Part shown: piece after piece, positions 18,407 to 26,929 of the stretch
Numbering within the stretch: position 1 is the first letter of the stretch
Layout: each line of letters opens with the position of its first letter
Assembly: GCF_007677875.1 (NCBI RefSeq)
Contig: NZ_VEDO01000019.1
Location: 1-64,000, forward strand
From: Variovorax boronicumulans
GTDB taxonomy: Bacteria > Pseudomonadota > Gammaproteobacteria > Burkholderiales > Burkholderiaceae_C
Reading direction: 5' to 3'
DNA length: 64,000 nucleotides
Made by a program: the position numbers and the translations under genes
Notes under the pieces: model-generated
The model's database searches: none
What the model saw: the letters and a program-made list of their open reading frames with translations, nothing else
What the model was told of the DNA's origin: nothing

Positions 18407-18436
18407 ATTCTAGAAGTGGCTTTAATAACAAGTCAA
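18407..18436 (-). promoter_or_regulatory. Sigma-70 promoter of the transglycosylase gene
   Basis: On the minus strand TTGACT (18431-18436), an 18-base spacer and TAGAAT (18407-18412) match the -35 and -10 consensus at 5 of 6 positions each. The upstream side is unusually AT-rich (18421-18480), consistent with an UP element. Transcription would begin near 18400; the leader carries a GCCCCT/AGGGGC hairpin at 18387-18400. Confidence 0.65.
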
Positions 18437-18494
18437 GAATATAAACTCTAATCTTTATTTCTTTTTTGGATTACAGAAGTGGAGCGGACGGGCA

Positions 18495-18512
18495 GTTTGT
18501 GTCAACACAAAC
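18495..18512. promoter_or_regulatory. 18-base operator-like palindrome
   Basis: GTTTGTGTCAACACAAAC has 8-base perfect arms around a 2-base centre. It lies between the minus-strand transglycosylase promoter and the plus-strand promoter at 18552, so a dimeric repressor or activator bound here could control either. It was not matched to a named regulator. Confidence 0.5.
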
Positions 18513-18551
18513 GCATCAATGGCGAACACTTTTGTCATTGAAACGCGCGCT

Positions 18552-18580
18552 TTGCAAGGGGCGGTGGTGGCGACTAGAGT
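18552..18580 (+). promoter_or_regulatory. Promoter of the candidate small RNA
   Basis: TTGCAA (18552-18557), a 17-base spacer and TAGAGT (18575-18580) each match the sigma-70 hexamers at 4 of 6 positions with ideal spacing. The expected start is about 18587. Confidence 0.45.
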
Positions 18581-18586
18581 GAAGGC

Positions 18587-18793
18587 GCTTGCCTGACAGC
18601 GAGCATTCCTCCGGTAGGAGCAGTTCCGCGGCATTCGTGCCAAGGGTTGCAGCCCCGGTACCTCTCGGAGGCAATACCTTGCCTCCATCGCACGGCAGGA
18701 CATCGACCTCCAGCCTGCGAAAAAGGCGGCGAAAGACGATGAGTCCGCTGCCCGGCCCGGCGCCCAGGATCTCCTTGGCGCCGGGCTTTCTTG
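18587..18793 (+). ncRNA. Candidate structured small RNA or leader RNA
   Basis: A roughly 205-base transcript would run from the promoter at 18552-18580 to a strong terminator. It contains a CTCC-GGTA-GGAG hairpin (18609-18620), an 8-base perfect hairpin GGAGGCAA-TACC-TTGCCTCC (18667-18686) and the terminator stem. No convincing protein is encoded in it. It could be a free small RNA or a leader that attenuates the DUF748 gene starting 28 bases later. Similarity to 6S RNA was considered, but the ends do not pair as 6S requires. Confidence 0.42.
18755..18793 (+). terminator. Intrinsic terminator upstream of the DUF748 gene
   Basis: Arms GCCCGGCGCC (18755-18764) and GGCGCCGGGC (18777-18786) are perfectly complementary over 10 bases and are followed by TTTCTTG. 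No coding gene on the plus strand ends here, so it implies a non-coding transcript. Confidence 0.65.
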
Positions 18794-18820
18794 TTGGGGC
18801 CGGCGCAGTAGGATGCTGGC

Positions 18821-21800
18821 ATGTCCGCAGCGCTTCGCTCCCGTCTTCCACTCAGGCTGCAGCGCCTGGCCCTGGTGCTCCTCGCCCTGGCCTTCACCTG
18901 GAGCGCCAGCATGCTGTGGGTGCCCTGGCTGCTCAAGCCCCAGGCCGAGCGCGCGATCGGCGAGGCGCTGGGCCGCAGGGTCCAGATCGGCAAAGTGGAG
19001 TTCCGTCCCTGGAGCCTGGAGCTCACGCTGCAGGACCTCGCTGTGCGCACGCAGAACGGCGCCGCCGACCAGCTGCACATCGGCCAGGTCTACGTCAACG
19101 CGGCGCTGGCCTCGCTCTGGCGGTTGGCGCCCGTGCTCGATGCGCTGGAAGTGAGCCAACCGCGGCTGCAGCTGCGCCAGCAGTCGCCGGGGCACTACGA
19201 CATCGACGACATCCTGGCGCGCCTGTCGGCACCGTCGGACAAGCCGCCGGGCGAGCCGCCGAAGTTCGCGCTCTACAACCTGGCGCTGACGGACGGCGCG
19301 ATTGAATTCCAGGATGAGGTGGTGGGTCGCCGCCACAGCCTGCGCGGGCTGCAGCTGGGCCTACCCTTCCTGAGCAACCTGCCGGCCGACCGCGAGATCC
19401 TGACCCAGCCGCGGCTCGCGTTCACGCTCAACGGCAGCGCCTTCGACTCCTCGGCGCAGAGCACGCCGTTCCTGGACTCGCGCAAGACGGCGGCGCACTT
19501 TGCCATCCGTGGCTTGGACGTGCAGCCCTACCTGCCGTACTGGCCGCAGGGTCTGCCGGTCAAGCTCCAGGCCGGCGTGCTCGAAGCGGACCTCGCGCTG
19601 GAGTTCGAGCAGACACCCGCTGCCTCGGTGGTCGTCAAGGGCCAGCTGGGCCTGCATGGCCTGCAGCTGCAGGACGCGAGCGGCGGCAAGTTGCTGCAGG
19701 TTGAGCGCATCGCGCTGGACGTGGCCGAATTGCGCCCGTTGCAGCGGGTGCTCCGGCTGGCCTCCGTGGAGATCCACGCTCCGCAGCTGCGCGTCGAGCG
19801 CGATGGCGCTGGCCGGCTGAACCTGCTGCCGGCTGCGCCGGCATCCGCCGAACCCGCGCCAGCCGCCGAACCGGCCACCCCGGCGCCGGCTTGGTCGGTG
19901 GTGCTGGACAAGGCCACGCTGCAGGGGGGGCGCATCGCCTGGCGCGACCAAATGGCATCGCCCGGCGGGCCACCCGCCGAGCTGTCGGTGGACCAGCTGA
20001 CGCTGGCGCTGCAGGAACTGGCCTATCCCTTCGCCCAGCCCATGCGCCTGCAGGGCTCGGCCCGCATTGGCGGCGCGGCCGCACTGGCCTTCGAGGGGAG
20101 CGCGACAGACCAGGCTGCAGAGCTGAAGGCCACGCTGGACAAGGCCCCGCTGGAACTGGGCGCGCCCTACCTGGCGGCCGTGCTCAAGCCGCGCCTCAAG
20201 GGGGAGTTGTCGGCGCGCCTGGCGCTGGCCTGGAAGGCCGAGGGTGGCCTGGTGCTCAACGCCGAGCAGTTCAGCGTCGCGCAAATCGCGCTGGCCACGG
20301 CCGAGCCCACCGACATCCGCAAACTGGACCTGCGCGACGTCCGCGTCGATTTGTCCGACCGGTCGGTGGACGTGGGCCGCGTGCAGCTGGAGCGGCCGCG
20401 CGTGGCGCTGGCGCGCGACGCCAAGGGGCGCTGGATGTTCGAGGACTGGCTGGTCCCCGCCCGTGCCGAAGCGGCGCCGGCCGCCGCCCCTTGGCGCGTT
20501 GGCCTGCGTTCCGTCGAGGTCGACGAGGGCGCCCTGGGCTATGCCGACCAGTCCACGGCCAGGCCCGTCGCGCTGTCCGTCTCGGCGCTCAGGTTGCGCG
20601 CCGGCCCGTTGCAGCTCGACCAGCGTGGGCGCGCGGTGCCCGTGGAGCTCGCGGGCGCCGTCGCTGCCGGCAAGACCACGCCGGGCAAGCTGTCGCTGCG
20701 CGGGCAGCTCGCGCTGGAACCACTGACGCTGCAAGCCGACCTGGATCTGCAGCAACTGCCGCTGCATGCGCTCGAGCCCTACTTCGGCGAGGCGCTCAAC
20801 GTGCGGCTGCAGCGCGCCGACACCAGTTTCAAGGGCAGCCTGCGCTATGCGGCGCAAAGCGGCGGCCCGGCGCTGCGCGTGGCGGGCGACCTGGGTATCG
20901 ACGACCTGCGCGCCCGGCAGGGCGCGGGCGACACCGCGCAGGACGGCGCCGCGCGCGACCTGCTGAGCTGGAACACGTTGCGCCTGCGCGGCCTGGCGCT
21001 CGAGATGACGCCTGGCGCGGCGCTCGCGCTGACGGTGAACGAGACGGCGCTCACCGACTTCTATGCGCGCGTGATCGTCGACGAGACCGGCCGCATCAAC
21101 CTGCAGGACCTGGTCAAGGCCGCGCCCGCGGATGCCACGGCCGCTGCCGCACCGTCGGGCCCTGCGCCCAACATCCGCTTCGGACCGATCCAGGTGCAGG
21201 GCGGGCGCGTGCTGTTCTCCGACCGCTTCGTCAAGCCCAACTACACCGCCAACCTGACCGAGCTGCAGGGCCGGCTCAGCGCCTTCGATTCAGCCGGCGC
21301 GGCCGGTGGCCAGCCGGCCATGGCCGACCTCACGCTGCGCGGCCGGGCCGAGGGTACGGCGTCGCTGAAGATCGACGGCAAGCTCAACCCGCTGGCCAAG
21401 CCGCTGGCGCTGGACATCCGGGCCAAGGTGCGCGACCTGGAGCTGCCGCCGCTCTCGCCGTACTCCGTCAAGTACGCCGGGCACGGCATCCAACGCGGCA
21501 AGCTCAGCGTGGACCTGCATTACGAGGTGCTGCCCAACGGCCAGCTCACGGCCAGCAACAGCCTGGTGCTCAACCAGCTGACCTTCGGTGACCCGGTGCC
21601 GGGGGCCCCGGCCAGCCTGCCGGTGCGCCTGGCCACGGCCTTGCTGGCCGACCGCCATGGCGTGATCGATCTGAACCTGCCAATCCAGGGCTCGCTCAAC
21701 GACCCGCAGTTCAGCCTGGGCCCCGTCATCCTGAAGGCCATCGGCAACCTGATCCTCAAGGCCGTCACGGCGCCGTTCAGCCTGCTGGCCAGCGCCTTCG

Positions 21801-22387
21801 GTGGCGGTGGCGAGGAGCTCGGCAAGGTGTCCTTCGCACCCGGCGTCGCCACGCTCGACAAGGAGGCCGAACAGCAGCTCGACAAGGTCGCCCGGGCGTT
21901 GGGTGATCGGCCGGGCCTCAAGCTCACGGTGATCGGCACGGCCAGTCCCGAGGCCGAGCGTGAGGCCCTCAAGCGTGCGCGCCTGCAGCGCATGGTGCAG
22001 GCCGAAAAGCGCCGCGAGGTCGTGGCCGCTGGCCAGCCGCTGCCGGCCCAGGGCGCCGGTGCGCCGCCCACCGTGGTCGGCGCGGAGGAGTATCCGGTGC
22101 TGCTGAAGTCGCTGTACGCCCGCTCTGAACTGGCCGACAAGCCGCGCAACGCGCTGGGCGTGGCCAGGGAACTGCCTGTGCCCCAGATGGAGGCGCTGCT
22201 GCTGGCCGACATGCAAATCTCCGACGACTCCGTGCGCAACCTGGCCGTGCAACGCAGCGTCGCCGTGCGCGACTACCTGGCCGCGCAGCAGATTCCGCTG
22301 GATCGCCTGTTCCTCGGCGCGCCGCGTTCCGTGGCGTCCGAAACCGGCTGGACACCGCGCGCGGAGCTGGAGCTGGCCACGCCCTGA
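18821..22387 (+). CDS. AsmA-like DUF748 protein with C-terminal OmpA-like segment
   Basis: Very large envelope protein of 1,188 residues. It has one N-terminal membrane helix (about 15-35, LVLLALAFTWSASMLWVPWL), then a long periplasmic beta-rich body of AsmA/DUF748 type with recurring segments such as VELAGAVAAGKTTPGKLSLRG and FSDRFVKPNYTANLTELQG. Residues about 1000-1060 (VSFAPGVATLDKEAEQQL, then KLTVIGTASPEAEREALKRA) resemble the start of an OmpA-type peptidoglycan-binding domain, but the usual NxxLSxxRA residues are not clear. Family members are thought to bridge the periplasm and take part in lipid transport or envelope homeostasis; the exact role is unknown. A TAGGAT element six bases before the ATG suggests a leaderless transcript. 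Confidence 0.85.
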   Translation: MSAALRSRLPLRLQRLALVLLALAFTWSASMLWVPWLLKPQAERAIGEALGRRVQIGKVEFRPWSLELTLQDLAVRTQNGAADQLHIGQVYVNAALASLWRLAPVLDALEVSQPRLQLRQQSPGHYDIDDILARLSAPSDKPPGEPPKFALYNLALTDGAIEFQDEVVGRRHSLRGLQLGLPFLSNLPADREILTQPRLAFTLNGSAFDSSAQSTPFLDSRKTAAHFAIRGLDVQPYLPYWPQGLPVKLQAGVLEADLALEFEQTPAASVVVKGQLGLHGLQLQDASGGKLLQVERIALDVAELRPLQRVLRLASVEIHAPQLRVERDGAGRLNLLPAAPASAEPAPAAEPATPAPAWSVVLDKATLQGGRIAWRDQMASPGGPPAELSVDQLTLALQELAYPFAQPMRLQGSARIGGAAALAFEGSATDQAAELKATLDKAPLELGAPYLAAVLKPRLKGELSARLALAWKAEGGLVLNAEQFSVAQIALATAEPTDIRKLDLRDVRVDLSDRSVDVGRVQLERPRVALARDAKGRWMFEDWLVPARAEAAPAAAPWRVGLRSVEVDEGALGYADQSTARPVALSVSALRLRAGPLQLDQRGRAVPVELAGAVAAGKTTPGKLSLRGQLALEPLTLQADLDLQQLPLHALEPYFGEALNVRLQRADTSFKGSLRYAAQSGGPALRVAGDLGIDDLRARQGAGDTAQDGAARDLLSWNTLRLRGLALEMTPGAALALTVNETALTDFYARVIVDETGRINLQDLVKAAPADATAAAAPSGPAPNIRFGPIQVQGGRVLFSDRFVKPNYTANLTELQGRLSAFDSAGAAGGQPAMADLTLRGRAEGTASLKIDGKLNPLAKPLALDIRAKVRDLELPPLSPYSVKYAGHGIQRGKLSVDLHYEVLPNGQLTASNSLVLNQLTFGDPVPGAPASLPVRLATALLADRHGVIDLNLPIQGSLNDPQFSLGPVILKAIGNLILKAVTAPFSLLASAFGGGGEELGKVSFAPGVATLDKEAEQQLDKVARALGDRPGLKLTVIGTASPEAEREALKRARLQRMVQAEKRREVVAAGQPLPAQGAGAPPTVVGAEEYPVLLKSLYARSELADKPRNALGVARELPVPQMEALLLADMQISDDSVRNLAVQRSVAVRDYLAAQQIPLDRLFLGAPRSVASETGWTPRAELELATP

Positions 22388-22469
22388 AACCCCGCGCGGC
22401 GGCACCGGGCGCAAAAGCAGCGAAAATGGCGGGCTTGGCGCGCCGGCCGGTGCGCCCCTCATGGATCCT

Positions 22470-22504
22470 GCGGCCGCCCCTGCCTGGGCGGCCGCTTCTT
22501 TTCG
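22470..22504 (+). terminator. Intrinsic terminator of the DUF748 gene
   Basis: GCGGCCGCCC (22470-22479), loop CTGCCT and GGGCGGCCGC (22486-22495) form a perfect 10-base stem followed by TTCTTTT. It lies just after the ATG at 22461, which argues against that ATG as the start of the next gene. Confidence 0.85.
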
Positions 22505-22517
22505 CAGAACACCCGTG

Positions 22518-25142
22518 GTGACAACGACTCCTTCCAAACCCCATGACTCCCAGGCACTGGACGCCCTGACCGGTGGCGCTTTCACTGCGCCGACCTCGGG
22601 TGAGCGCGCGGCGCGCATCCGCGAGTGGCTGGCGGGCAATCCCGACGCCGACCTGATCCAGCAGGTGTTCCAGGAACTCAGCGTGCGCGACCGCGGCGCT
22701 GCCAAGCCGCTGCGCGAAAAGCTCGACGAGATCAAGCGCGCGCGCGGCCAGGAAGCCATCGCCGCCGAATGGGCCGCCAAGGCCCAGGCCTTGCTGGATC
22801 TGCCGCGCTTGAACATTGCCGACGCCATGGCCTGGCAGCGTGACGCGGCCAAGGCCGGCGCGCCGCTGTCCAAGGAACCCTTGTCGGTCCTCAAGACCCA
22901 GCTGTCCGAGCGCGTGCGCGGCATCGAAGATCTGCAGCACCGCGTGCAGGTGCAGCGCGAGGCCGCCGTGCTGCTGGCCCAGCGCATCGAGGTCCTGTCG
23001 ACCAAGCCCTGGCAGGATGCACTGGCTGCGCTGCCCGCCCTGCGCACCGACGTGGCTGCCTGGCAGGAGCAGGCCGACACGCTGGCGCAGGACGCCAACT
23101 GGGCCAGCGTGGACGGCAAGTTCCCGCCGCTGCTGGACGCCTCCAAGGCCCAGCTGCTGGTGGTCTGGGACGCCTTCCAGGCCGCGCTGGAGCAGGCCCG
23201 TGTGGCCTCGGAGAACGCCGAGGCGCCGCTGCCACCCGTGCGCGTCTGGGCCGATGCGCTGCGCTTGGCGCGTGGCGAGGCGCTCGAGCCCGTTGCCGCG
23301 CCGGCCGCCGCCCCCAAGCCGGCCCGTCCCGCCGTCGACCCCGCGCAACGCGAGCAGGCCGAGGCCCGCGTCAGCGAAGCGCTGGCCAAGCTGCAGCAGG
23401 AAGTGGCCGAAGGCCACGGCAAGGCCAGCAGCGCCGCGGCGGCCGCGCTGCGCGCCGTGCTCAAAGACCATGGCCGTTACGTCAGCGACAAGCTCGAAGC
23501 CGAAGTCCACACCGCGCTGGTCTCGGCTGGTGAACTCGAAGGCTGGCAGCGCTGGCGCGCCGACCAGCTGCGCGAAGAGCTCGTGATCAAGGCCGAAGGC
23601 CTGCTCAAGCGGCCCGAGGGCCACGCACTGGGCGGCCGCAAGATGCAGGAAACGCTGCGCCAGATGCGCGAGCAGTGGAAGCAGACCGACCAGGGCGGTG
23701 CGGCCAACCATGCGCTGTGGAAGCGCTTCGACGAGGCCTGCAACGCGGCCCACAAGGTCGTCGAAGAATGGCTGGACAAGCGCAAGACCGAAGCCGCAGA
23801 ACACAAGGCGCAGCGTCTGGCGCTGCTGGAGGAGCTCAAGACCTGGGGCGCCGCGCATGCCGCCAGCACCGACCTCAAGGAGCTCTCGCGCGGCCTGCAC
23901 CAGTTCGAAAACCGCTGGCGCGATGCCGGCCACCTGGGCGAAAAGGCCTTCGCCGAGCTGCAGAACCAGTGGAAGCAGGCGCTGCGCGAAGCCGGCGCGC
24001 CGCTGGAGCAGGCGCAAAAGGCCAGCGTGGAGCGCCGCCAGGCCCTGATCGAGGAAGCCAAGCAGATCGGCGCTGCGCCGCAGCTGCGCATCGACGCCGT
24101 CAAGGCGCTGCAGCAGCGCTGGCAGTCCGAGGCGCAGAGCGTGCCGCTGGAGCGCAAGTTCGAGCAGAAGCTCTGGGACGCCTTCCGCAAGCCGCTGGAC
24201 GAAGCCTTCCAGCGCAAGACGCAGGAGCGCGAGAAGTCGGCCGCCGCCATGAGCGAGGTCGACCGCGCCGTGCTGGACGCCTCGCGGGCGCTGGAGGCGG
24301 CGAACGCCTCGGGCGATGCGCAAAAGATCCGCGCCGCGATCGCGGCCCTGGAAGCCGCCACGCGGGGCCAGGCCGCGGCGCAGGCCGCTGCCGCGGCACC
24401 TGCCGAGGCAGCGCCGGCGCCGGCTGCTGCCGCGGACACCCCGGCTGCCGATGCCCAAGCCTCGGCAGAGGCTACGGCCGCTGCGCCAGCGCCTGCCCCC
24501 GCACCGCGCAAGCCCGTCGTGGCCATGCGCGGCGACGACCGCCCGGGCATGCAGCGTGCGCAGCCCACACCCGCTGGCCGTGGCCGCTTCGGCGACCGTG
24601 ACGGCGGCCGTGGCCGCCCCGGCGATCAGCGCTTCGACCCGCGCCGCGACGACCGTGGCCCGCGTCCCGAGCGCGGCCCGCGCCTGGGCGACACCGCCTT
24701 CCGCGCCCAGCGCGAGGCGCTGGAGCATGCCCAGGCCGCGCTGCGCAAACTGGCGGCGCAGGCCCATGGCGAGGTGCTCACCGGCCTGCTGGGTGCGTGG
24801 GAACAACGCGCCGCCGACCAGGTGCCGACGGTCCAGGCGCTTGGCCATGGTGTGACACCGGCAGTGCGCGGCCAGTGGGTGCAGAGCATCGCGGCCCCGG
24901 CCGGCAATGCGGATGCGGCCCGCGAGGCCCTGCTGCGCATGGAGATCGCGGCCGACGCGCCGACCCCGGCCGACCAGGTCGCCGCCCGCCGCAGGCTGCA
25001 GTTGCAGTTGCTGACGCGCCGCAACGATCCGTCGCCTGCGGAAACCTGGGCCCAGGACGCGGCCAAGGTGCTGGCCAGCCCCTACGAGGCCGGCATCGCG
25101 CGCCGCATGCAGAACGTGCTGAAGGTGCTGCTCAAGCGCTGA
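22518..25142 (+). CDS. DUF349 domain protein
   Basis: Long helical, probably cytosolic protein of 874 residues. DUF349 repeats, charged coiled-coil units with spaced tryptophans, are seen in the middle: QWKQTDQGGAANHALWKRFD, LQNQWKQALREAG and KLWDAFRKPLDEAFQRK. An alanine/proline linker (about 620-680) and an Arg/Gly/Asp-rich stretch (RGRFGDRDGGRGRPGD) follow, suggesting nucleic-acid contact, then a conserved C-terminal helical domain. The start is uncertain: the frame opens at ATG 22461, but a terminator hairpin occupies 22470-22504, so a GTG at 22515 or 22518 (VVTTTPSK) is preferred; no clear ribosome-binding site is seen. Function unknown. Confidence 0.75.
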   Translation: MTTTPSKPHDSQALDALTGGAFTAPTSGERAARIREWLAGNPDADLIQQVFQELSVRDRGAAKPLREKLDEIKRARGQEAIAAEWAAKAQALLDLPRLNIADAMAWQRDAAKAGAPLSKEPLSVLKTQLSERVRGIEDLQHRVQVQREAAVLLAQRIEVLSTKPWQDALAALPALRTDVAAWQEQADTLAQDANWASVDGKFPPLLDASKAQLLVVWDAFQAALEQARVASENAEAPLPPVRVWADALRLARGEALEPVAAPAAAPKPARPAVDPAQREQAEARVSEALAKLQQEVAEGHGKASSAAAAALRAVLKDHGRYVSDKLEAEVHTALVSAGELEGWQRWRADQLREELVIKAEGLLKRPEGHALGGRKMQETLRQMREQWKQTDQGGAANHALWKRFDEACNAAHKVVEEWLDKRKTEAAEHKAQRLALLEELKTWGAAHAASTDLKELSRGLHQFENRWRDAGHLGEKAFAELQNQWKQALREAGAPLEQAQKASVERRQALIEEAKQIGAAPQLRIDAVKALQQRWQSEAQSVPLERKFEQKLWDAFRKPLDEAFQRKTQEREKSAAAMSEVDRAVLDASRALEAANASGDAQKIRAAIAALEAATRGQAAAQAAAAAPAEAAPAPAAAADTPAADAQASAEATAAAPAPAPAPRKPVVAMRGDDRPGMQRAQPTPAGRGRFGDRDGGRGRPGDQRFDPRRDDRGPRPERGPRLGDTAFRAQREALEHAQAALRKLAAQAHGEVLTGLLGAWEQRAADQVPTVQALGHGVTPAVRGQWVQSIAAPAGNADAAREALLRMEIAADAPTPADQVAARRRLQLQLLTRRNDPSPAETWAQDAAKVLASPYEAGIARRMQNVLKVLLKR

Positions 25143-25180
25143 CCTGCCGCCGTGACCTGCGCTTGGGGGCGCAGGCAACA

Positions 25181-25206
25181 AAAAAAGCGCCCGAGGGCGC
25201 TTTTTT
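25181..25206. terminator. Bidirectional terminator between the DUF349 gene and efp
   Basis: AAAAAAGCGCCC and GGGCGCTTTTTT flank a 2-base centre. The GC stem with A-run and T-run works in both directions and sits between two convergent genes. Confidence 0.93.
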
Positions 25207-25224
25207 CATGGGAGGGCCGCTCGC

Positions 25225-25779
25225 TCAGACGCGCTTGCGGTACTCGCCCGTGCGGGTGTCGATTTCGATGCGGTCGCCTTGGGACACGAACAGTGGCACC
25301 GGCACTTCGAACCCGGTGGAGATCTTCGCGGGCTTGAGCACCTTGCCCGAAGTGTCGCCCTTGACGGCCGGCTCGGTCCAGGTGATCTCGCGCTCGATGC
25401 TGGTCGGCAGTTCCACCGAGATGGCCTTGCCGTCGTAGAACACCACTTCCAGCGGCATGCCGTCTTCCAGGTAGTTCAGTGCGTCGCCCATGTTCTCGGC
25501 TTCGACTTCGTACTGGTTGTACTCGCTGTCCATGCAGACGTACATCGGGTCGGCGAAGTAGGAGTAGGTGCACTCCTTCTTGTCCAGCACGATCTGGTCC
25601 ATCTTGTCATCGGCCTTGAACACCACTTCGGTACCGAAGTTGGCGATCAGGCTCTTGAGCTTCATGCGCACGGTGGCCGAGTTGCGGCCGCCGCGGCTGT
25701 ATTCGGTCTTGAGCACGACCATGGGGTCCTTGCCGTGCATGATCACGTTGCCGGCGCGGATTTCTTGAGCGATCTTCAT
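25225..25779 (-). CDS. efp: Elongation factor P, arginine-32 type
   Basis: Translation factor of 184 residues that rescues ribosomes stalled at consecutive prolines. The three OB/KOW domains are intact, with the C-terminal [17 protein letters not shown]. The tip of domain I reads YSRGGRNSA, putting arginine at position 32 instead of the lysine-34 of E. coli-type proteins; Arg32 is the residue rhamnosylated by EarP, whose gene lies immediately upstream on the same strand. The ATG at 25779 gives the universal start [12 protein letters not shown] shared bidirectional terminator follows. Confidence 0.97.
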   Translation of the reverse strand: MKIAQEIRAGNVIMHGKDPMVVLKTEYSRGGRNSATVRMKLKSLIANFGTEVVFKADDKMDQIVLDKKECTYSYFADPMYVCMDSEYNQYEVEAENMGDALNYLEDGMPLEVVFYDGKAISVELPTSIEREITWTEPAVKGDTSGKVLKPAKISTGFEVPVPLFVSQGDRIEIDTRTGEYRKRV

Positions 25780-25897
25780 AAGCGTTCTGCGGAGAGGTTG
25801 GGTGGCCCGGGACGCCCATGGTTGCGGGGCCGCCGGGGCGCAACCCTGTACTCTGTGGGCTGCGTCAAGATTGCGAAATTTCGCGAAGCCCACGATT

Positions 25898-26929
25898 TTA
25901 TCGCTTTTCAATGGCGAAGGCGTGCAACTGGCTCACGAGGTCGGGTTGCGCGAGCAGGCTTTGGCGGGCCGATTGCACGCAGGCGCGCCATTCGGCCAGC
26001 AGGGCGGGGCCCAGCGGCGGCAGTTCGGGCGCGGCCAGACCGTTCCAGGCCGCATGGAAGAAACGCAGCGAAGGCGGGGCCTGCAGCCAGTCCAGGAAGG
26101 CCTGCAGCTTCTCGTGGTGCGCGCCATCGTCCTGCGGGTAGATCTGCCATACGAAGGGCTGGCCGGCCCACAGTGCACGCACGAGCGAATCCTCGCCGCG
26201 CACGCAGTTCAGGTCGCAGGCCCACAGCAGTTCGTCGAACTCCGGTTGGGGCCGCGCGGTCAGCCACCGTGGGGCCAGGCCGGCGGGCGGGGGGAGGGCG
26301 CGCACGGCGGCGCTTGCCCGTCCGGGCGTGACCAGCAGCTGTGCACCCGCCTGCGCTACCCGGGCGAGCAGGGCGGCCAGCGCGGGCGGCTCGTAGCAGA
26401 ACAGCGAGACGGCCAGCGCGCCGTCCGCCAGGCCGTGGTCGTGGCGCCAGGCCCGGGCGTCGAAGGCGGCCTGGCGCTGCAGCAAATCGGTCTCGCGCAG
26501 CAGCCCGCCCGTGTCGGGGGTGAACCCCGGGTAGTAGAACCAGCGCGTGCAGCCCGCGGCCGGCCCGGCCATGAGCGGCGACGGCAGGGCATGGCAGCGC
26601 GCCACGTAGGCTTCGGCCGAAAGGTATTCGAGGTTGATCCAGACCGGCGGCCGGGCGGCCTGGCCGAAGGCTTGGAGCCAGGCCAAGGGTGGCTCGCAGC
26701 CGAAGGCCTCGACCACGACCTCGCCGAGGCCGCCGGCCGGTACGGCTGCGGGCCAGGGATGGACCTGCACGCCGGCCTGGCCTTGCGGCGCCATCCAGGC
26801 CAGCGCGCCGGCGTCGTCGCACCACAACCGGACCTGTTCGCCGCGCCGCGCCAGGTCCGCCGCCAGGCGCCAGCACACGCCCAGGTCGCCATGGTTGTCG
26901 ACCACGCGGCACAGGATGTCCCAGGTCAT
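25898..26929 (-). CDS. earP: EarP, EF-P arginine-32 rhamnosyltransferase
   Basis: Transfers rhamnose from dTDP-L-rhamnose to Arg32 of elongation factor P. The 343-residue GT-B-type protein has the conserved N terminus [20 protein letters not shown] and, in the C-terminal nucleotide-binding half, [19 protein letters not shown] and [13 protein letters not shown], hallmark motifs of the family. The ATG overlaps the stop of the LysR gene (ATGA). Adjacency to an Arg32-type efp makes the assignment secure. Confidence 0.95.
   Translation of the reverse strand: MTWDILCRVVDNHGDLGVCWRLAADLARRGEQVRLWCDDAGALAWMAPQGQAGVQVHPWPAAVPAGGLGEVVVEAFGCEPPLAWLQAFGQAARPPVWINLEYLSAEAYVARCHALPSPLMAGPAAGCTRWFYYPGFTPDTGGLLRETDLLQRQAAFDARAWRHDHGLADGALAVSLFCYEPPALAALLARVAQAGAQLLVTPGRASAAVRALPPPAGLAPRWLTARPQPEFDELLWACDLNCVRGEDSLVRALWAGQPFVWQIYPQDDGAHHEKLQAFLDWLQAPPSLRFFHAAWNGLAAPELPPLGPALLAEWRACVQSARQSLLAQPDLVSQLHAFAIEKR

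Noticed and set aside
18587-18793. 6S RNA (ssrS) as identity of the small RNA candidate
   Set aside because: Short strings resemble 6S (TTCCGCGG, CCAAGGGTTGCAGCC), but they are 10 bases apart instead of about 80 and the ends do not pair into the long closing stem.
21290-25181. Very long minus-strand frames of 724 and 1,070 codons opposite the DUF748 and DUF349 genes
   Set aside because: Low-complexity Ala/Arg/Gly composition and no recognisable domain, opposite two genes with clear family matches; shadows of codon bias.
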